A stretch of DNA of 64,000 bases. Origin: Galaxea fascicularis (Eukaryota > Cnidaria > Anthozoa > Scleractinia > Euphylliidae). Shown here piece by piece: positions 1-10,620 of the stretch. Where the stretch lies: assembly GCA_948470475.1 (NCBI GenBank), contig OX419336.1, positions 7,345,671-7,409,670 of the forward strand, in the 5' to 3' direction. Both the position numbers and the translations under genes were made by a program. The first letter of the stretch is position 1. Every line of letters begins with the position of its first letter. The notes below the pieces were generated by a model. That model was not told where the DNA came from. It saw only the letters and a list, made by a program, of their open reading frames with translations, and searched no databases.

Positions 1-119
1 ATCAAAGTGGCTCTGTCGTTAATTCGTGGATATGGAAGTGAAGCAGCTTTGAACGAGCAATGGGATGCGCTGAAATCGAGCCTGGCGCTGTCAAAACTTT
101 CTAACCTGTGTTGGTAATG
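1..119 (+). other. Unassigned open stretch at window edge
   Basis: Frame 1 is open from the first base to a TAA at about 115-117 and reads as a plausible amphipathic peptide (begins IKVALSLIRGYGSEAALNEQ). It lies just outside the 3' end of the first Penelope-like fragment, so it is flanking DNA, possibly an exon of the EDRF1-like gene downstream or part of an older repeat. I could not match it to a family. There is a possible GTAATG donor at about 115. Only about 38 codons are visible, so chance openness is possible. Confidence 0.2.
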
Positions 120-815
120 TAAATTGACCACCGTACAGGGATTCTAAAAGCTGACGTTCCGAGTGTTAGCCCTTCGTCAGAGCGAATCGAGGAATTATGG
201 GTTGCGTGTATTTTATATAGTGGAGGAGGAGCTACGCTATTGGTGGTAGCATGACAACGTGAAAAATAGGAATGCATTAGTTAAATGAAAAGTGTTCGTT
301 AATACCATGGGGATTAAGGGTGCCGATCTGGAAGATGAATGTTTGTTCTAGATTCTTGCGGCTTTCCGTCGTACCTTGATGTAATGAGAGGCCGCAGATA
401 GCCATGTGTTGTTTAGAGTGGTTAGGTAGATTAAAATGACGAGCGACTGGCTTAGATGCATCCTTGTCATTCTTCTCAACATCGCGAAGGTGTTCGCGGA
501 ATCGGTCTTCTAGTCGTCTTCCTGTCTCCCCAATGTATAACTTGTTGCATAACGTACAGGTTATGCAATAAATGGCGTGCGGAAGTACATGTGAAACGAT
601 CGGTGATCTTAACAGATTGCTAAGGTCCCGATATTTTGCTAGTTTTAAGAATTAAAGGACAAGTTTTGCATCGTGATCGCGCGCATTTGAAAGTGCCGGG
701 TTGCTCATTAGTTTTGAGTGCGCTTCTAACTAAAAAGTAGCTTACGTTTTTGTCGCGTTTGAATGAAATTAGTTGAAATTAGTGGTTCCACTAAATTCAT
801 TCAAACGCGACAATT
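120..815 (-). mobile_element. Penelope-like element fragment, GIY-YIG end (copy A)
   Basis: Read on the minus strand, about 780-290 encodes the C-terminal endonuclease region of a Penelope-like retroelement. An SFKRDK-like lead-in and a Cys-rich stretch (CTLCNKLYIGETGRRLEDRF) are followed by the EHLRDVEK and HFNLPNHS-type segments typical of GIY-YIG domains in animal Penelope elements. Small indels and stops break the frame. The 120-290 part is the element's 3' untranslated end and contains the GACGTT...AGCCCTTCGTCAGAGCGAA block that recurs in copy C. The fragment is 5'-truncated: no reverse transcriptase is present. Confidence 0.8.
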
Positions 816-1090
816 GCATAACCTGTACGTTATGTAACAAGGTACGACGGAAAGCCGAAAGAATCTAGAGCAAAAATTCATCTTCCAAATCGGCACCCTT
901 AATCCCCATGGTATTAACGAACGCTTTTCATTTAACAAATTTATTCTTATTTTTCACGTTGCCTGTTACCACCAATAGCGTACCTCCTACTCCACTGTAT
1001 GAACTACACGCAACGTTCGAAACGTCGGGTTTTAGAATTCCTGTACGGTGGTCAATTTATATTATCGCCGGAATCCGTTGATAAAACCAA
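816..1090 (+). mobile_element. Penelope-like element fragment in opposite orientation (copy B)
   Basis: This stretch repeats copy A in reverse orientation. It begins with the CGGAAAGCC...AATCTAGAGCAAAAATTC block, passes through the ATCGGCACCCTTAATCCCCATGG block and ends in the CGTACGGTGGTCAATTTA-like 3' end. The junction with copy A (about 755-813) is a palindrome whose arms both read GTCGCGTTTGAATGAA. The part of the endonuclease before this block is deleted. Confidence 0.75.
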
Positions 1091-1194
1091 ATTTCTTTGT
1101 GTCTATTTCCCCACCGACACAGCATCACAATTTCTTTAGAAACTACCCCCTTTATTAACCTGTGTTGGGATTTGCTCAAATAACTAGCTGCCTG

Positions 1195-1908
1195 GTGATT
1201 GGCTACTTACAAAAAATTGGTATTATCAACAGAGTTGATAGTGTAAATTGAGAACCGTACAGGGATTCTAAAAGCTGACGTTTCGAACGTTAGCCCTTCG
1301 TCAGAGCAAATCGAGGAATTATGGGTTGTGTGTAGTTTTTATAGTGCAGAAGGAGCTACGCTGTTGGTGGTAACATGGCAACTTGAAAACTAGGAATACA
1401 TGTAGTTAAATGAAAAGCTTCGTCAATACCGTGGGGATTAAGGGTGCCGATCTGGAAGATGAATGTTTGTTCTAGATTCTTGCGGCTTTCCGTCGTACCT
1501 TGATGTAATGAGAGGCCGCAGATAGCCATGTGTTGTTTAGAGTGGTTAGGGAGATTAAAATGACGAGCGACTGGCTTAGATGCATCCTTGTCATTCTTCT
1601 CAACATCGCGAAGGTGTTGGAATCGGTCGCCTAGTCGTCTTCCTATCTCGCCAATGTATAATTTATTGCATAACGTACAGGTTATGCAATAAATGACATT
1701 TGCGGAAGTACATGTGAAACGATCGGTGATCTTAACAGATCGCTTAGGTCCCGATATTTTGCTAGTGTTAAGAGTGAAAGGACCAGTTTTACATCGTGAT
1801 CGCGCGCATTTGAAAGTGCCGGGTTGCTCGTTAGTTTTAAATGCGCTTCTAACTAAAATGTTACCTACGTTTTTGTCGCGTTTAAATGAAATTAGTCAAC
1901 AAAATTGA
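1195..1908 (-). mobile_element. Penelope-like element fragment, GIY-YIG end (copy C)
   Basis: This is the longest of the three fragments and is oriented like copy A. Minus-strand translation from about 1905 gives a readable frame covering the basic lead-in, the Cys-x2-Cys stretch and LYIGEIGRRLGDRF. One codon is missing in the RFREH segment relative to copy A. The open frame on the plus strand at 1693-1908 is only the reverse shadow of this domain. The 3' end includes the same block as copy A and a TTATCAACAGAGTTGATA hairpin. No reverse transcriptase is present, so the copy cannot move by itself. Confidence 0.8.
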
Positions 1909-2968
1909 TTCTACCAGTCTCGAGATCATTTTGGAGTAATTTAAAGTTATTAAGAATGATACTTTTGACCACGTGATTATGAGGATGGAAAGTGAGTTTG
2001 TAGTGCTGACTGTCGATCAAATTGTTGGGCGCGATGATGGCCCGCTTTGAGCACAGAGGCAGGATAGCCACGTTCTTCGAAGAACTGGCACATCTCCTCT
2101 GATTTGCTGGAAAAATCAGAGTCATCACTACATAGACGTCGAAGTCTAAGAAATGAGAATAAGGAATGGAGTTTTTGACATGTGATGGATGAAAATAATT
2201 GTGAGAATCTGTGGGTTTGAAGCGCACACTGGTACATAAAAAGTTGCCACTGATAGAAACTTTGATATCTAGCTAGGAAAGCCAATGAAGTTTCCGAAAT
2301 TTTTTCAGATATATTTATAAGAGCCGGATGAAAGGAGTTAACGGAGGCTATAAATTGATCGAGTTCTCTGCTGGATGAAATAGCGCCGATGCGCTATAAT
2401 CGAGCTCGATAGTCGAGCTTCCGGTTGCGAGTGAGTGAGTGAGTGCTACATTTACATACAAACTCTCCACTATAACTCGTGGATGCTTCGCATATTCACG
2501 AGTTAAAATAGGAAGCTAACAATTGGAGGAAAAAACCAGAAACTTGGTTACTAAGAAAATGCTTAGCATTTTAGACGTGACTTTTAAGTTTAATTTCCTC
2601 GGTTCCTGTTTGTTTTTCAATGCTGTATAAGTGAAACTTAAACTGATATCGGTTTTCAGCTTAGTATCACGACAAACCGAGGCACTTATCAATAAATCAG
2701 AAGACCTAGACAATACAACGAACCAATCATACCTTGACTCGAAGCAGATGTAACACCTCGGGAAAGGGGTTACACCAGAGACGGAGTTGGCGAAGTTATT
2801 TTACCTCTGATTGCCTGAGAAAGTGGCGTGAGATTTGCTTCGTAATAAAGGAAACTCAGCGAATACACATTTCTTTTGACAGTCAGTTGAAAACTGCTTT
2901 ATGTTGTTGTTTGTCCATTGGTGATGTTATAGGGTCAGAGATAATGCCCCAGTATTTGTTTCTTCTAG
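1909..2968 (+). other. Intron-like DNA before the EDRF1 exon
   Basis: I see no convincing exon here. The stretch contains an old repeat-like segment (1909-2290), a small palindrome around ATCGAGCTCGATAGTCGAGC at 2399-2419, a GAGTGAGTGAGTGAGTG microsatellite at about 2431-2446, and AT-rich sequence ending in a good polypyrimidine tract and TAG acceptor at 2961-2968. It is probably the last intron of the EDRF1-like gene, invaded by the Penelope fragments. Confidence 0.4.
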
Positions 2969-3565
2969 GCTGTTGATCAATCAAAGAAGAAAGCACGCTC
3001 TCTTGCCGAGTTGCATTACGGCAAGGCTTCAGCGAGTGTTAAAGCCGAACAGTACCCCTGTGAGTACATAAGGATTCGCTTGGAACAAGTAGCCATGTGT
3101 GAATATCACGTGGCAACCTACGGTGGGTCGGCGGCGACAATTCGAAACTTACAGTCTGCTCTGGAGTATCTGTTTGCTACCAAGAAAGCTTTGGAATATT
3201 TGGGGACGTTAAAGAACGATAAAGAGACTGAGACGCGGAATGAAAAAGGGACAAAGGAAGAAGGAAGCCGTGATGGTAATGAAAAACATGACCCGACAAT
3301 AGATTTTGTTGAATTGAAGACCTTAGTGCCGATAATGGAGACTCGTCTTATGAACGTTTTGAAAGAACTAGTAAAGGCGCACACGACACTTAAGAACAAA
3401 GGTAAATTGAGTAAGGACTGGGGAGGCTTGGAAACGACCAAGCGGATGTACTCTGTTGCTTTGAGAAGAAGCAGTTCTGGCGCCAGTGAACAGGTTGTTG
3501 AAAAATGTCAGAGAATAGCGGAGACTATTAAAAGCCTGGAGGAAATTAAGAAAGAAACTAGGTGA
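2969..3565 (+). CDS. EDRF1: EDRF1-like protein, last coding exon (partial)
   Basis: The exon opens after a TTCTTCTAG acceptor, reads AVDQSKKKARSLAELHYGKA and stops at 3563-3565 (198 codons). The order LAELHYGKA, CEYIRIRLEQVAMCEY, an ALEYLFATKKALEYL helix and ETTKRMYSVALR matches the C-terminus of human EDRF1 as I remember it (LADLHYSKA, CELLRVQLERVAFAEF, TNKHIYSQLLR). EDRF1 is a large TPR-containing protein linked in vertebrates to erythroid differentiation and globin expression; its cnidarian role is unknown. A charged Lys/Glu/Asn linker at about residues 87-110 of the exon sits in a weakly conserved part. The rest of the gene lies upstream of the window or beyond the repeat-filled intron. 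A DIRS element begins about 450 bp past the stop. Confidence 0.75.
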   Translation, partial: AVDQSKKKARSLAELHYGKASASVKAEQYPCEYIRIRLEQVAMCEYHVATYGGSAATIRNLQSALEYLFATKKALEYLGTLKNDKETETRNEKGTKEEGSRDGNEKHDPTIDFVELKTLVPIMETRLMNVLKELVKAHTTLKNKGKLSKDWGGLETTKRMYSVALRRSSSGASEQVVEKCQRIAETIKSLEEIKKETR

Positions 3566-4017
3566 TAGGGTTAAGGGATGTGGTTTGTTCGCTTGAGATG
3601 GAGCACTTCAAGTTGCAAGGGTCGTTGAAAGAGAGAGACTATTCCAGAACGAGGAAATTGAGATGTTAACAACAACGTTGCTGAACGAAACTCATAGTAA
3701 GAGGATGCTTTTTCCTTATGTTAAGAAGAGCCACTTATGCAGTGAAGTTAAAACATGTTTTGAAATATTTTAGAAAAAACGAGATGATTCGGAACTCACT
3801 GTGATGTCAGAAGAGTGATTAACATCCAAAGTGGGCACCCCCTCGTTTTTCCTGTACAAGGTCTTTGATGTGCTTAGAAAAAACATGTAGACAAAGTTTA
3901 ACTGTCATGAACGTCAGCAAAAGACGAAGGGATGGTGTTAAAAGGTCGGAAACAGCTGCGAGGATCAATACGGTACCTTTGAGAAGATGCTCTTTAATGC
4001 AAATGAGCAAAACGCTG
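3566..4017 (+). other. Presumed 3' UTR and flank of the EDRF1-like gene
   Basis: No coding signal is visible. The short open frames on both strands at about 3819-4059 run into the DIRS left end and have no family character. I saw no AATAAA before the DIRS insertion, so the original polyadenylation site may lie beyond the element or may be non-canonical. Confidence 0.35.
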
Positions 4018-4220
4018 GAAAATATAAAATTAGCCAAAGGTTACTTACCTGTAGGATAATTGTGATTCTCTGAGTATAATGCGTAGCACCAGGGATTCAG
4101 ATTGCATTCTTTCACGGCTAGTCACCAGGTCATCACGGTTTAAAGATCTTTGTCATGTAAATCAGATCCGTATATAAAGGCACCATGTGGTCTTCACAAG
4201 TCGTCTTTTTCAGCGGGCAA
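4018..4220 (+). repeat. DIRS left inverted terminal repeat
   Basis: Positions 4098-4213 are the reverse complement of 8497-8614 with almost no differences. The outermost 80 bases (4018-4100) are also inverted again at 4275-4370, inside the internal complementary region. The repeat contains GTATATAAAGG, an inward-facing TATA-like box. Confidence 0.9.
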
Positions 4221-4261
4221 TACCTGAAACCAATGATGCGCGAGGGGTACTCCCAAAGGGA

Positions 4262-4430
4262 GGGCTGTAAATAAATGGGAGGGATCTGAATCCCTGGTGC
4301 TACGCATTATACTCAGAGAATCACAATTATCCTACAGGTAAGTAACCTTTGGCTAATTTTATATTCTCTTTCGCATAATGCTCCGCCCTGCGGGATTCAG
4401 ATTGCATAATTCAAAGCAGACTCCCGAGCG
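4262..4430 (-). repeat. DIRS internal complementary region (ICR)
   Basis: Positions 4275-4370 are the inverse of the left terminus (4018-4100) and 4364-4407 the inverse of the right terminus (8597-8646). They meet in a few shared bases (ATTCTC). This is the arrangement used in the DIRS-1 model, where both termini are completed on the ICR as template to make a circular intermediate. Confidence 0.88.
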
Positions 4431-4509
4431 CAAGAAAAAACATCAGGCAATGGATCCTTCACAATGAGGACTTATTCATGTAACAGAGGCACAACATCAG
4501 GCTTAAACA

Positions 4510-5629
4510 CTACAATGTAAGGACAGCCTGAGCAAACTCGCCAACAGTTGATGTTTCTATTTGATAGAACTTCGCAAAAGTGCCTACATTTTTCCAGTCA
4601 GCTGCGTTCAAAACAACATCTAGGGGTACTCCCAAACTGACTGCCTTTAAGGTCGAAGCTCCTCTAAAGCTGTGACCCTTAAACATACTAGTATCAATTC
4701 CGGCTAAAGACAATACAGCTTTAAGCCATCTTGAGAGAGTAGCAGATGAAATAACTTTGTATGGCTTACCATATGAAACAAAAACTTGAAGAATTAAGTG
4801 ACTGTCTTGTACTCGCAGTCCTAGCTATATAATGTAACAAAGTTGAATGAGCACAAAGCTTTTCATTCTCGGGAAAAGCTGGCAATGAAATTACCAAAGA
4901 AGACTTTCCAGGTCTGGATGATTTCAGGAGGCTATTAACTACAAACTGGGTACCAGTGGCAGTTGAATTCATAAAGTCTGTGCTTAATGCTGACAACGTT
5001 TGGCTTCTCTGAGCCAAAACTAAAGCCACTAAAGCAGCTGTTTTAAGTGTTAACTGCTTAAGATCTAAAGCGGAAAGAGGAAACCATGACTCTAAGAAAG
5101 TTAACAAAACATTAACATCCCAGGTAAAACTATACCTTGGCTCAGGGGGACGGACATGAAACAACCCCTTAAGTAAGCGAGCAATAATAGGATGTTCACC
5201 CACGGAATAGCCATCTATGGGTAATAACATAGAGGACAAAGCAGATCTGTAAGAATTAATTGTACTATACGACTTACTAAAGTCCTCAAATTGTTCTGTG
5301 AGAAAATCACAAACTGTTATTCGATCCGCTTGAAGAGGATTTCTGTGTTTCCTATCACACCAGCAACAAAAACATTTCCAAGCCGCGGAATATTGCTTTT
5401 CTGTTCCTGGGCGCCACGACTTGAGCACATAGCTGGCTGCCCTTGGAGAAATTCCGCGGACCTCAAGGTTATCCCGGATACATGCCACGCGGCTTGGCGT
5501 ATTATATCTTTGAGGGGGTGAACAATATCCCCCTGAGGCAAAGTTAGGAGCTTGTCCCACTGAGGCAGAAGGATAGGCCGCTGGACCAACAATTGGAGAA
5601 GCTGTGGATACCAGTGTGCTGTTGGCCAC
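4510..5629 (-). CDS. DIRS tyrosine recombinase (frame-disrupted)
   Basis: The enzyme would integrate the circular DNA copy. The first open segment (5629-4766) carries the N-terminal core-binding part (SWRPGTEKQYSAAWKCF, then ITVCDFLTEQF) and the first catalytic arginine in ALVLAQRSQTLSALS. The second frame (about 4812-4510) holds the HSFRGAST box (His-x-x-Arg) and the FAKFYQI tyrosine box, followed by TAA. A single frameshift near 4805-4820 separates them, so the catalytic residues are all present but not in one frame. The 5' end overlaps the RNase H frame, as is common in DIRS elements. Host tyrosine recombinases are excluded by the context. Confidence 0.85.
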
Positions 5630-7318
5630 GAAGGTGCTATGATTAGAGCATCTGAAACTTTAAGCACCTTGAGCTTTGTTAGGATTCTGCCTAACAAACT
5701 GAAAGGAGGGAAAATATAAGGTTTGAATTCCCTCCAGTGAAAAGAAAAGGCATCTACGGCCCAGGCTCCTGGATCTGGAAACCAGGAAACATAAACACAC
5801 ATTTGAAAATTGAGGCGAGATGCGAACAAATCTATATTAGGGACAAGCAATGATTGTGAAACCCACTTAAACACAGTTGGGTGGAGTTTCCACTCAAGAT
5901 TTTGATTATATTTCCGAGAAAGCAAATCAGCCTGTATATTTGAACTTCCTGGAATATGATAGGCCTCTAACAAACAGTGATGTGCAAAGCACCATTCCCA
6001 AATAGATTTAGAGACTGCATGGAGGCTAGGAACCATTCCTCCCAAATTATTGGTGTATGCTACAGTAGTGCTATTGTCACAAAAGATTTTGATAAGGCAG
6101 TTGTGTGAATGAACAAAACATTTCACACCAAAAAGAACTGCGGAAAGTTCAAGCCAATTAATGTGCATAGCCTGCTCCTCTGAGGACCACAGACCACTAC
6201 TTGTAACTCCATCACAGACCACACCCCATCCTGAATGGGATGCATCTGTAGTCATAGTCATCACTGTTGATGGTTGTTATCCTAGTTCCATTGTTTAAAT
6301 GGCTGTTTAAAACAAACCACTGTAAGCTATCTTTGGCAAGCTGGGACAAATAAACAGTTGAATTATAGTCTCCATCACTGCTACTCAAAGCTTGTAATTT
6401 ACAGACTTCAAGATCACGGTAAAAAAGCCTTGCTGGCTTAATGGCGGGAAAAGAGGAAACAATCAATCCAATAACATGTGCTAGCTCACGAATAGAACAT
6501 TGGGGTTTCTCCCGCAAGGACAATGATTGCTCTTTTAACTTATTCAACTTTTCCTCTGGAAGAGAAACGGTCATTTCTACTGAGTCAATTACATAACCCA
6601 AAAATACCATCTTCTGCGAGGGAATAAGAACAGATTTTTCTTTGTTGATAATAAATCCCAAGGATTCTAGGGTTTGAACAACAATAGCAGCCTCTTGGGA
6701 AGAAAGTTCGCGAGAGGAACTGATAATAGCCATATCGTCGAGATAAATGACCAGTCTTATTCCCTTGTTAGGCATTGATCCAACAAAGGGCTTCATCACT
6801 TTAGTGAAAACTCTAGGGGCCGAAGAAAGCCCAGAGGGCAAACAAATGAATTCAAAAAGAGTCGAGTTCCACTCGAATCTCAAATACTTGTAATGATCCG
6901 GATGTATCGGAATCGTAAAGTAGGCATCTTTGAGATCAATTGTAGTAAAGAACTCGGAACCCGATAAAAGGTCCAATAGAGTGTTCAACCCCTCCATCTT
7001 AAAATGATGATATTGCACAAACTCGTTAAGAGGTTTCAAATTGATAACAGGCCTTAGATCGCCACTCTTCTTTGGAATAATAAATAAATTAGAAATGAAT
7101 TGTTTGGAGTTAAACGAGGCGTGTCTAATAGCACCTTTTTGTAACATCTTCTGAACTTCAAGTTCAATTATTTTCTTATCATCGTCAGGGAAAACAATCC
7201 CACGAGGTTTCATAACCTGAAAGGGTTCACAAATAAATTCAATTTTATAGCCACTCAGGGCTTGTAGAACCCAACTATCAGAAGTAAAATTACTCCAAGA
7301 ACTATAAAATTGTGCCAA
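5317..7318 (-). CDS. DIRS reverse transcriptase / RNase H polyprotein (frame-disrupted)
   Basis: Segment 7318-6212 contains the reverse transcriptase: palm motif A in FFTTIDLKDAYFTIPIHP, the LPSGLSSAPRVFTKVM segment and motif C YLDDMAIIS. Segment 6264-5317, in another frame and overlapping by about 50 bases, contains RNase H: TTDASHSGWGVV (first Asp), HINWLELSAVLFG (Glu) and FCDNSTTVAY (Asp). The typical DIRS C-terminal block follows (PNIDLFASRLNFQ, PGAWAVDAFSF, FPPFSLLGRIL). The frame change at about 6240-6260 falls between the two domains and is probably a mutation. I see no Dam-like methylase domain, which some DIRS elements carry. Confidence 0.88.
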
Positions 7319-7359
7319 ACGGCCACCTACCTAAGGATAGGCGTTTGGAACTTGTAAAT

Positions 7360-8524
7360 TCATTGTTGTTTCGACGTTGTACTGGAACTCTTCGGAGGCT
7401 GACGTGTTGGCGACTGGCTTCTTTGAAAAGGAGGCTTACGGTACTCGTAATGGCGCTTGAAGTTTAAATTACTTCTGCCATAATTACCAAATCGGCGATA
7501 ATTACTCGAATTTATACGAGGTTTCTTGAAATTAGTGTAGGCAGACGACGAAGAGCTCGCTTTACGCCGTTCATGGCCTATACTTTTAGCCGCCATTCGC
7601 TTAACTTGCGAGATGTTGCGAATACTCTTGAGGCAACTCATCGCCAAACAACATCATGGTAATTGGCTGTGACTCGTGACACAACGATTTGTATGCCGGA
7701 GCAACTTCGGACTTCAACATTTCCCTTCGCTTCATAGAGAATTCGTAAACAGAATTGCCCAGCAAGGTAAGAGCATCGACAGTTCGATCGTAAACATCAT
7801 TTAGGAAAATGGAGTCTTCCTTACGTTTCTTGGCGTCGACTACTTTACTTGCTAACTGCACCACCGGCGTGACACCTTTGATCAAATTCTTCTGGAACGA
7901 TTGAAAAGAACAATCACGGCTTTTCGACTTGTCTTGCAAGTCGTCCCATAACTCGGGATTCACCCGAGGAGCTTTGAGAAATTCGCAATTCTCTGGACGG
8001 AGGTACTTCTTCTGAATTGAAGAAAACTGCTCTTTGGCAGGCCTCTTGGTACAGGCACAATTTACGCGCTTGGCGACACCTTCATAGACCTTCGGTCCAC
8101 AGTCCTCCGTGTCTTTAAACAGGACTTCGTAAGGAAGGTCGCCCAGTTCGAGGTCAATTGGAGCTTCTTCCGAAAGGATACGTTCGGTGGGGTCAAATTC
8201 ACTCTGTCCACCTTCCTCAAGGAGAGCATCTTCTTCCTCGGAATTTAAGAGACCCCCATGCGGTCGAGAAAGACGCGCTAAGGAATCCGACATCTTTAAC
8301 ATGGAGTCGGTCAAAGAGTCGAGTTTAGACTCAAACGCATAAGTCTGAAACCCGGTCGCAACCGGAGTTTGCTCTATTTCATGTCCGTTAGTCACATCCC
8401 GGACAGAAAGAATAGATAAATCGTCATTCCTCTCTGACAAAGGAAGATCCTTTCCTGCGGAAGCTGGTAAAGGCATGATGACCTGGCTTGCACGCGAAAA
8501 AAAGACGACTTGTGAAGACCACAT
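7360..8524 (-). CDS. DIRS gag-like ORF (frame-disrupted near its end)
   Basis: A 307-residue open frame (8524-7601) is followed in another frame by a basic, Ser/Arg/Tyr-rich tail (7647-7360). The body is acidic then helical, with no zinc knuckle, as is usual for DIRS gag. The first ATG (8524) lies inside the terminal repeat, only about 10 bases below the TATATAAAG box, so a transcript starting 25-30 bases past that box would miss it. The ATG at 8476 (MPLPASAGKDLP) is therefore a better start. A frameshift near 7620-7640 splits the tail from the body. Confidence 0.75.
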
Positions 8525-8646
8525 GGTGCCTTTATATACGGATCTGATTTACATGACAAAGATCTTTAAACCGTGATGACCTGGTGACTAGCCGTGAAAG
8601 AATGCAATCTGAATCCCGCAGGGCGGAGCATTATGCGAAAGAGAAT
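8497..8646 (-). repeat. DIRS right inverted terminal repeat with TATA-like box
   Basis: This is the inverse partner of 4098-4213. Read on the minus strand it contains TATATAAAG (about 8532-8540) upstream of gag, so it is the likely promoter of the element's sense transcript. The outer 45 bases are copied in the internal complementary region. Confidence 0.88.
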
Positions 8647-9014
8647 GACAGAAAGCCAGAAAACATGGTAATGTCAGAGCGATTTTCGTTTCACCACAGG
8701 CACCCCGAGCGCTTTATAACTATTTGTAAGCTGTTATTGATAATTGGTTAATGATACCATAACAGTTAAAACAGGAAAGATTCACCTACATGTCTGTGTC
8801 TTTCTCCAGCTTTCGTTTGGTCGTTTTGGAAGGGATGTGAAAAAAACGGCCAAGACGGTTCCCCGTTCGATTTCAAAGGCGCGAGTTTAGAGACCTTAAG
8901 ATCGAGGTTTGGCCATCATACCGCAAACGGCAAACCGCGGTTTTCGGTTAGCAGTTTCACGTTAGCCGTCTGCCCACATTCGGGACTTAAGATTCGCTGA
9001 AAACCCTTTCGACC

Positions 9015-9645
9015 AAGAGGAGGCTCGAAAGGGTTTTTAGCCGAGCGCGCAATCTCGTACCTGAGCGCGCGTGTAAACAACACACGCCATATCTGTAAAA
9101 AGTAAGAGCACGCGTGTGTCGCGCATGCTCAAATGCTAATCTTGTCGACTCGAAATTTTTGAAGTCTCGTAACTTTAGTCGCTTATATTTCCGTTTTCGC
9201 TCTGTAGATTTTTATCATTTTTTCGTTAGCAACTAAGATCAATTGGCTGCGTATATAGTCCGACTTTTAAAATATTCTGTAGGTAGAAAAAATTAAGAAA
9301 TCAATAATCAAAAAGTAGTTTTATGCTTAATCTGCCCTACAGATATTTTTAAACTGAAATATTATGAAGATCATTCCTTGTAACATATAATATAGAAGTT
9401 TGAGAAGATTTTACCGACCTGTTTTTTAAATGAGATAAAAGATTTCGATTTTAGGGGCTCAACTGAATGCGTCGTATGCTTGCCATGGTAACAGGTTTTC
9501 TAAAATAAATGGCATGTAATGAATATATGATGTTTCTTTTACTTCTGTGCCAAATTTCATAGTGATACGATGAACCAAACATAATTTAGAAAAGAATTTG
9601 TAGAACTTGTTTCAGGAAAATGAAAACTATTTCGAACCACCTTAA
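9015..9645. repeat. MITE-like element, GGAGGCTCGAAAGGGTTTTT terminal repeats
   Basis: The left end (AGGAGGCTCGAAAGGGTTTT, from about 9017) and the right end (AACTATTTCGAACCACCTTA, 9626-9645) are imperfect inverted repeats, enclosing about 630 bp of AT-rich DNA with no coding frame. Element 19073-19631 has the same terminal type. Directly to the left, AAAACCCTTTCGA (about 9000-9012) looks like the end of another copy, giving a 13-bp stem-loop at 9000-9038. Confidence 0.6.
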
Positions 9646-10393
9646 CTATGGATAACATAGTTCTAATTTAAAATGATTGCTGGCTATGATTGCAAGTTTT
9701 AATTGCACAGCATTTAAAGGGCCCCAGTCAGCCTCTGCCATTTTCAATGCCATCGAAATTGTTGATAATGCATGGTGAAGCGAAATCTTATTGCTTTATT
9801 GTAAGTTGTGTTCCTGAAAGTATGTTTAATTATCTGTTGTAGTTCCACAGTGATTTCCTTTGTTTCGACATCTTCCTAATAAAATATGAGCCAAATTCTC
9901 GCCTGTAAACCAAAACAAAGGTGTGGCTGACTAGGGCCCTTGAAGGAGAGCACTTAATTGTTATGTAGCACATGATGTGCCATGTCACCCCTGTCATTTC
10001 CCAATGACAAACCAACCGCCATGGTTAAATGAGAATAAGCATGCACACACAGGTTTAGATGTTTATTTCTTTGACAAAAATCAAGCATTGCAAATGAAAT
10101 CTTGCATTTGTCAGGTAATTTAGTATTAATGTTATCATTCTTATTCTCAATGAAGGATTGAAACAAAAAACTAACATTTAAAATTCTTATGATTGTGACC
10201 AAGAAAAAATATGATTTAAAAACAATGTTTACGATGCCAGCATTGTCACTTTGACAGCTTAATTTACAGCACATAATATTGGACTGGTTGGAAAATCAAA
10301 CAGTTGTTGTTGCTACAGTTTGCCAACTCTAACACATTCCAGACATTTCAAGCCACCTTCATTTTGAGTGATCTCTTTGCTTGTTCTTAAACA

Positions 10394-10620
10394 GGGCTGC
10401 CACTAACTTTTGAAGTTGGTGAAAAGAGGAAAAACGTGGCCAGGGATCCAGATATTGTTACTTAACACATACTTTGTAACACTGTCCAAACATGGTCACG
10501 ATGCCCCAACTCAATTTTTGTTGTACACAACAGATCTTTATATATTCTGAAGTACATGTAAACCCCTCACCATCAACCCTTAGTGACTGCCCTATTCAAT
10601 GTTTCTAGCTAATGCAAGTC
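10394..10620. repeat. Dispersed repeat, copy 1 (CAGGGCTGCCACTAACTTTT)
   Basis: The opening bases recur at 30370 (CAGGGCTGTCACTAATTTTT), and both continue with TTGAAGT, a purine-rich stretch and ACCAGGGAT. I cannot classify it. The right edge is approximate. Confidence 0.45.

Larger units (their letters stand above)
4018..8646 (-). mobile_element. DIRS-type tyrosine-recombinase retrotransposon, nearly complete
   Basis: The element has every DIRS hallmark. Reading on the minus strand these are a terminal repeat at 8646-8497, gag (8524-7360), reverse transcriptase and RNase H (7318-5317), tyrosine recombinase (about 5629-4510), an internal complementary region (4430-4262), and the second terminal repeat (4220-4018) inverted relative to the first. 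The two terminal repeats match almost perfectly over about 115 bp, which points to a recent insertion. No target-site duplication is evident, as expected for recombinase-mediated insertion of a circle. Three frame breaks (gag end, RT/RNase H junction, recombinase middle) suggest this copy is inactive, although its parts are individually well preserved. Confidence 0.93.

Noticed and set aside
2734..2976. 80-codon plus-strand frame before the EDRF1 exon
   Set aside because: It ends at the splice acceptor region in a different frame from the exon and shows no similarity to the EDRF1 segment expected upstream.
9000..9038. Stem-loop followed by T-run, resembling a bacterial terminator
   Set aside because: The genome is eukaryotic; the stem is formed by two abutting ends of MITE-like elements.
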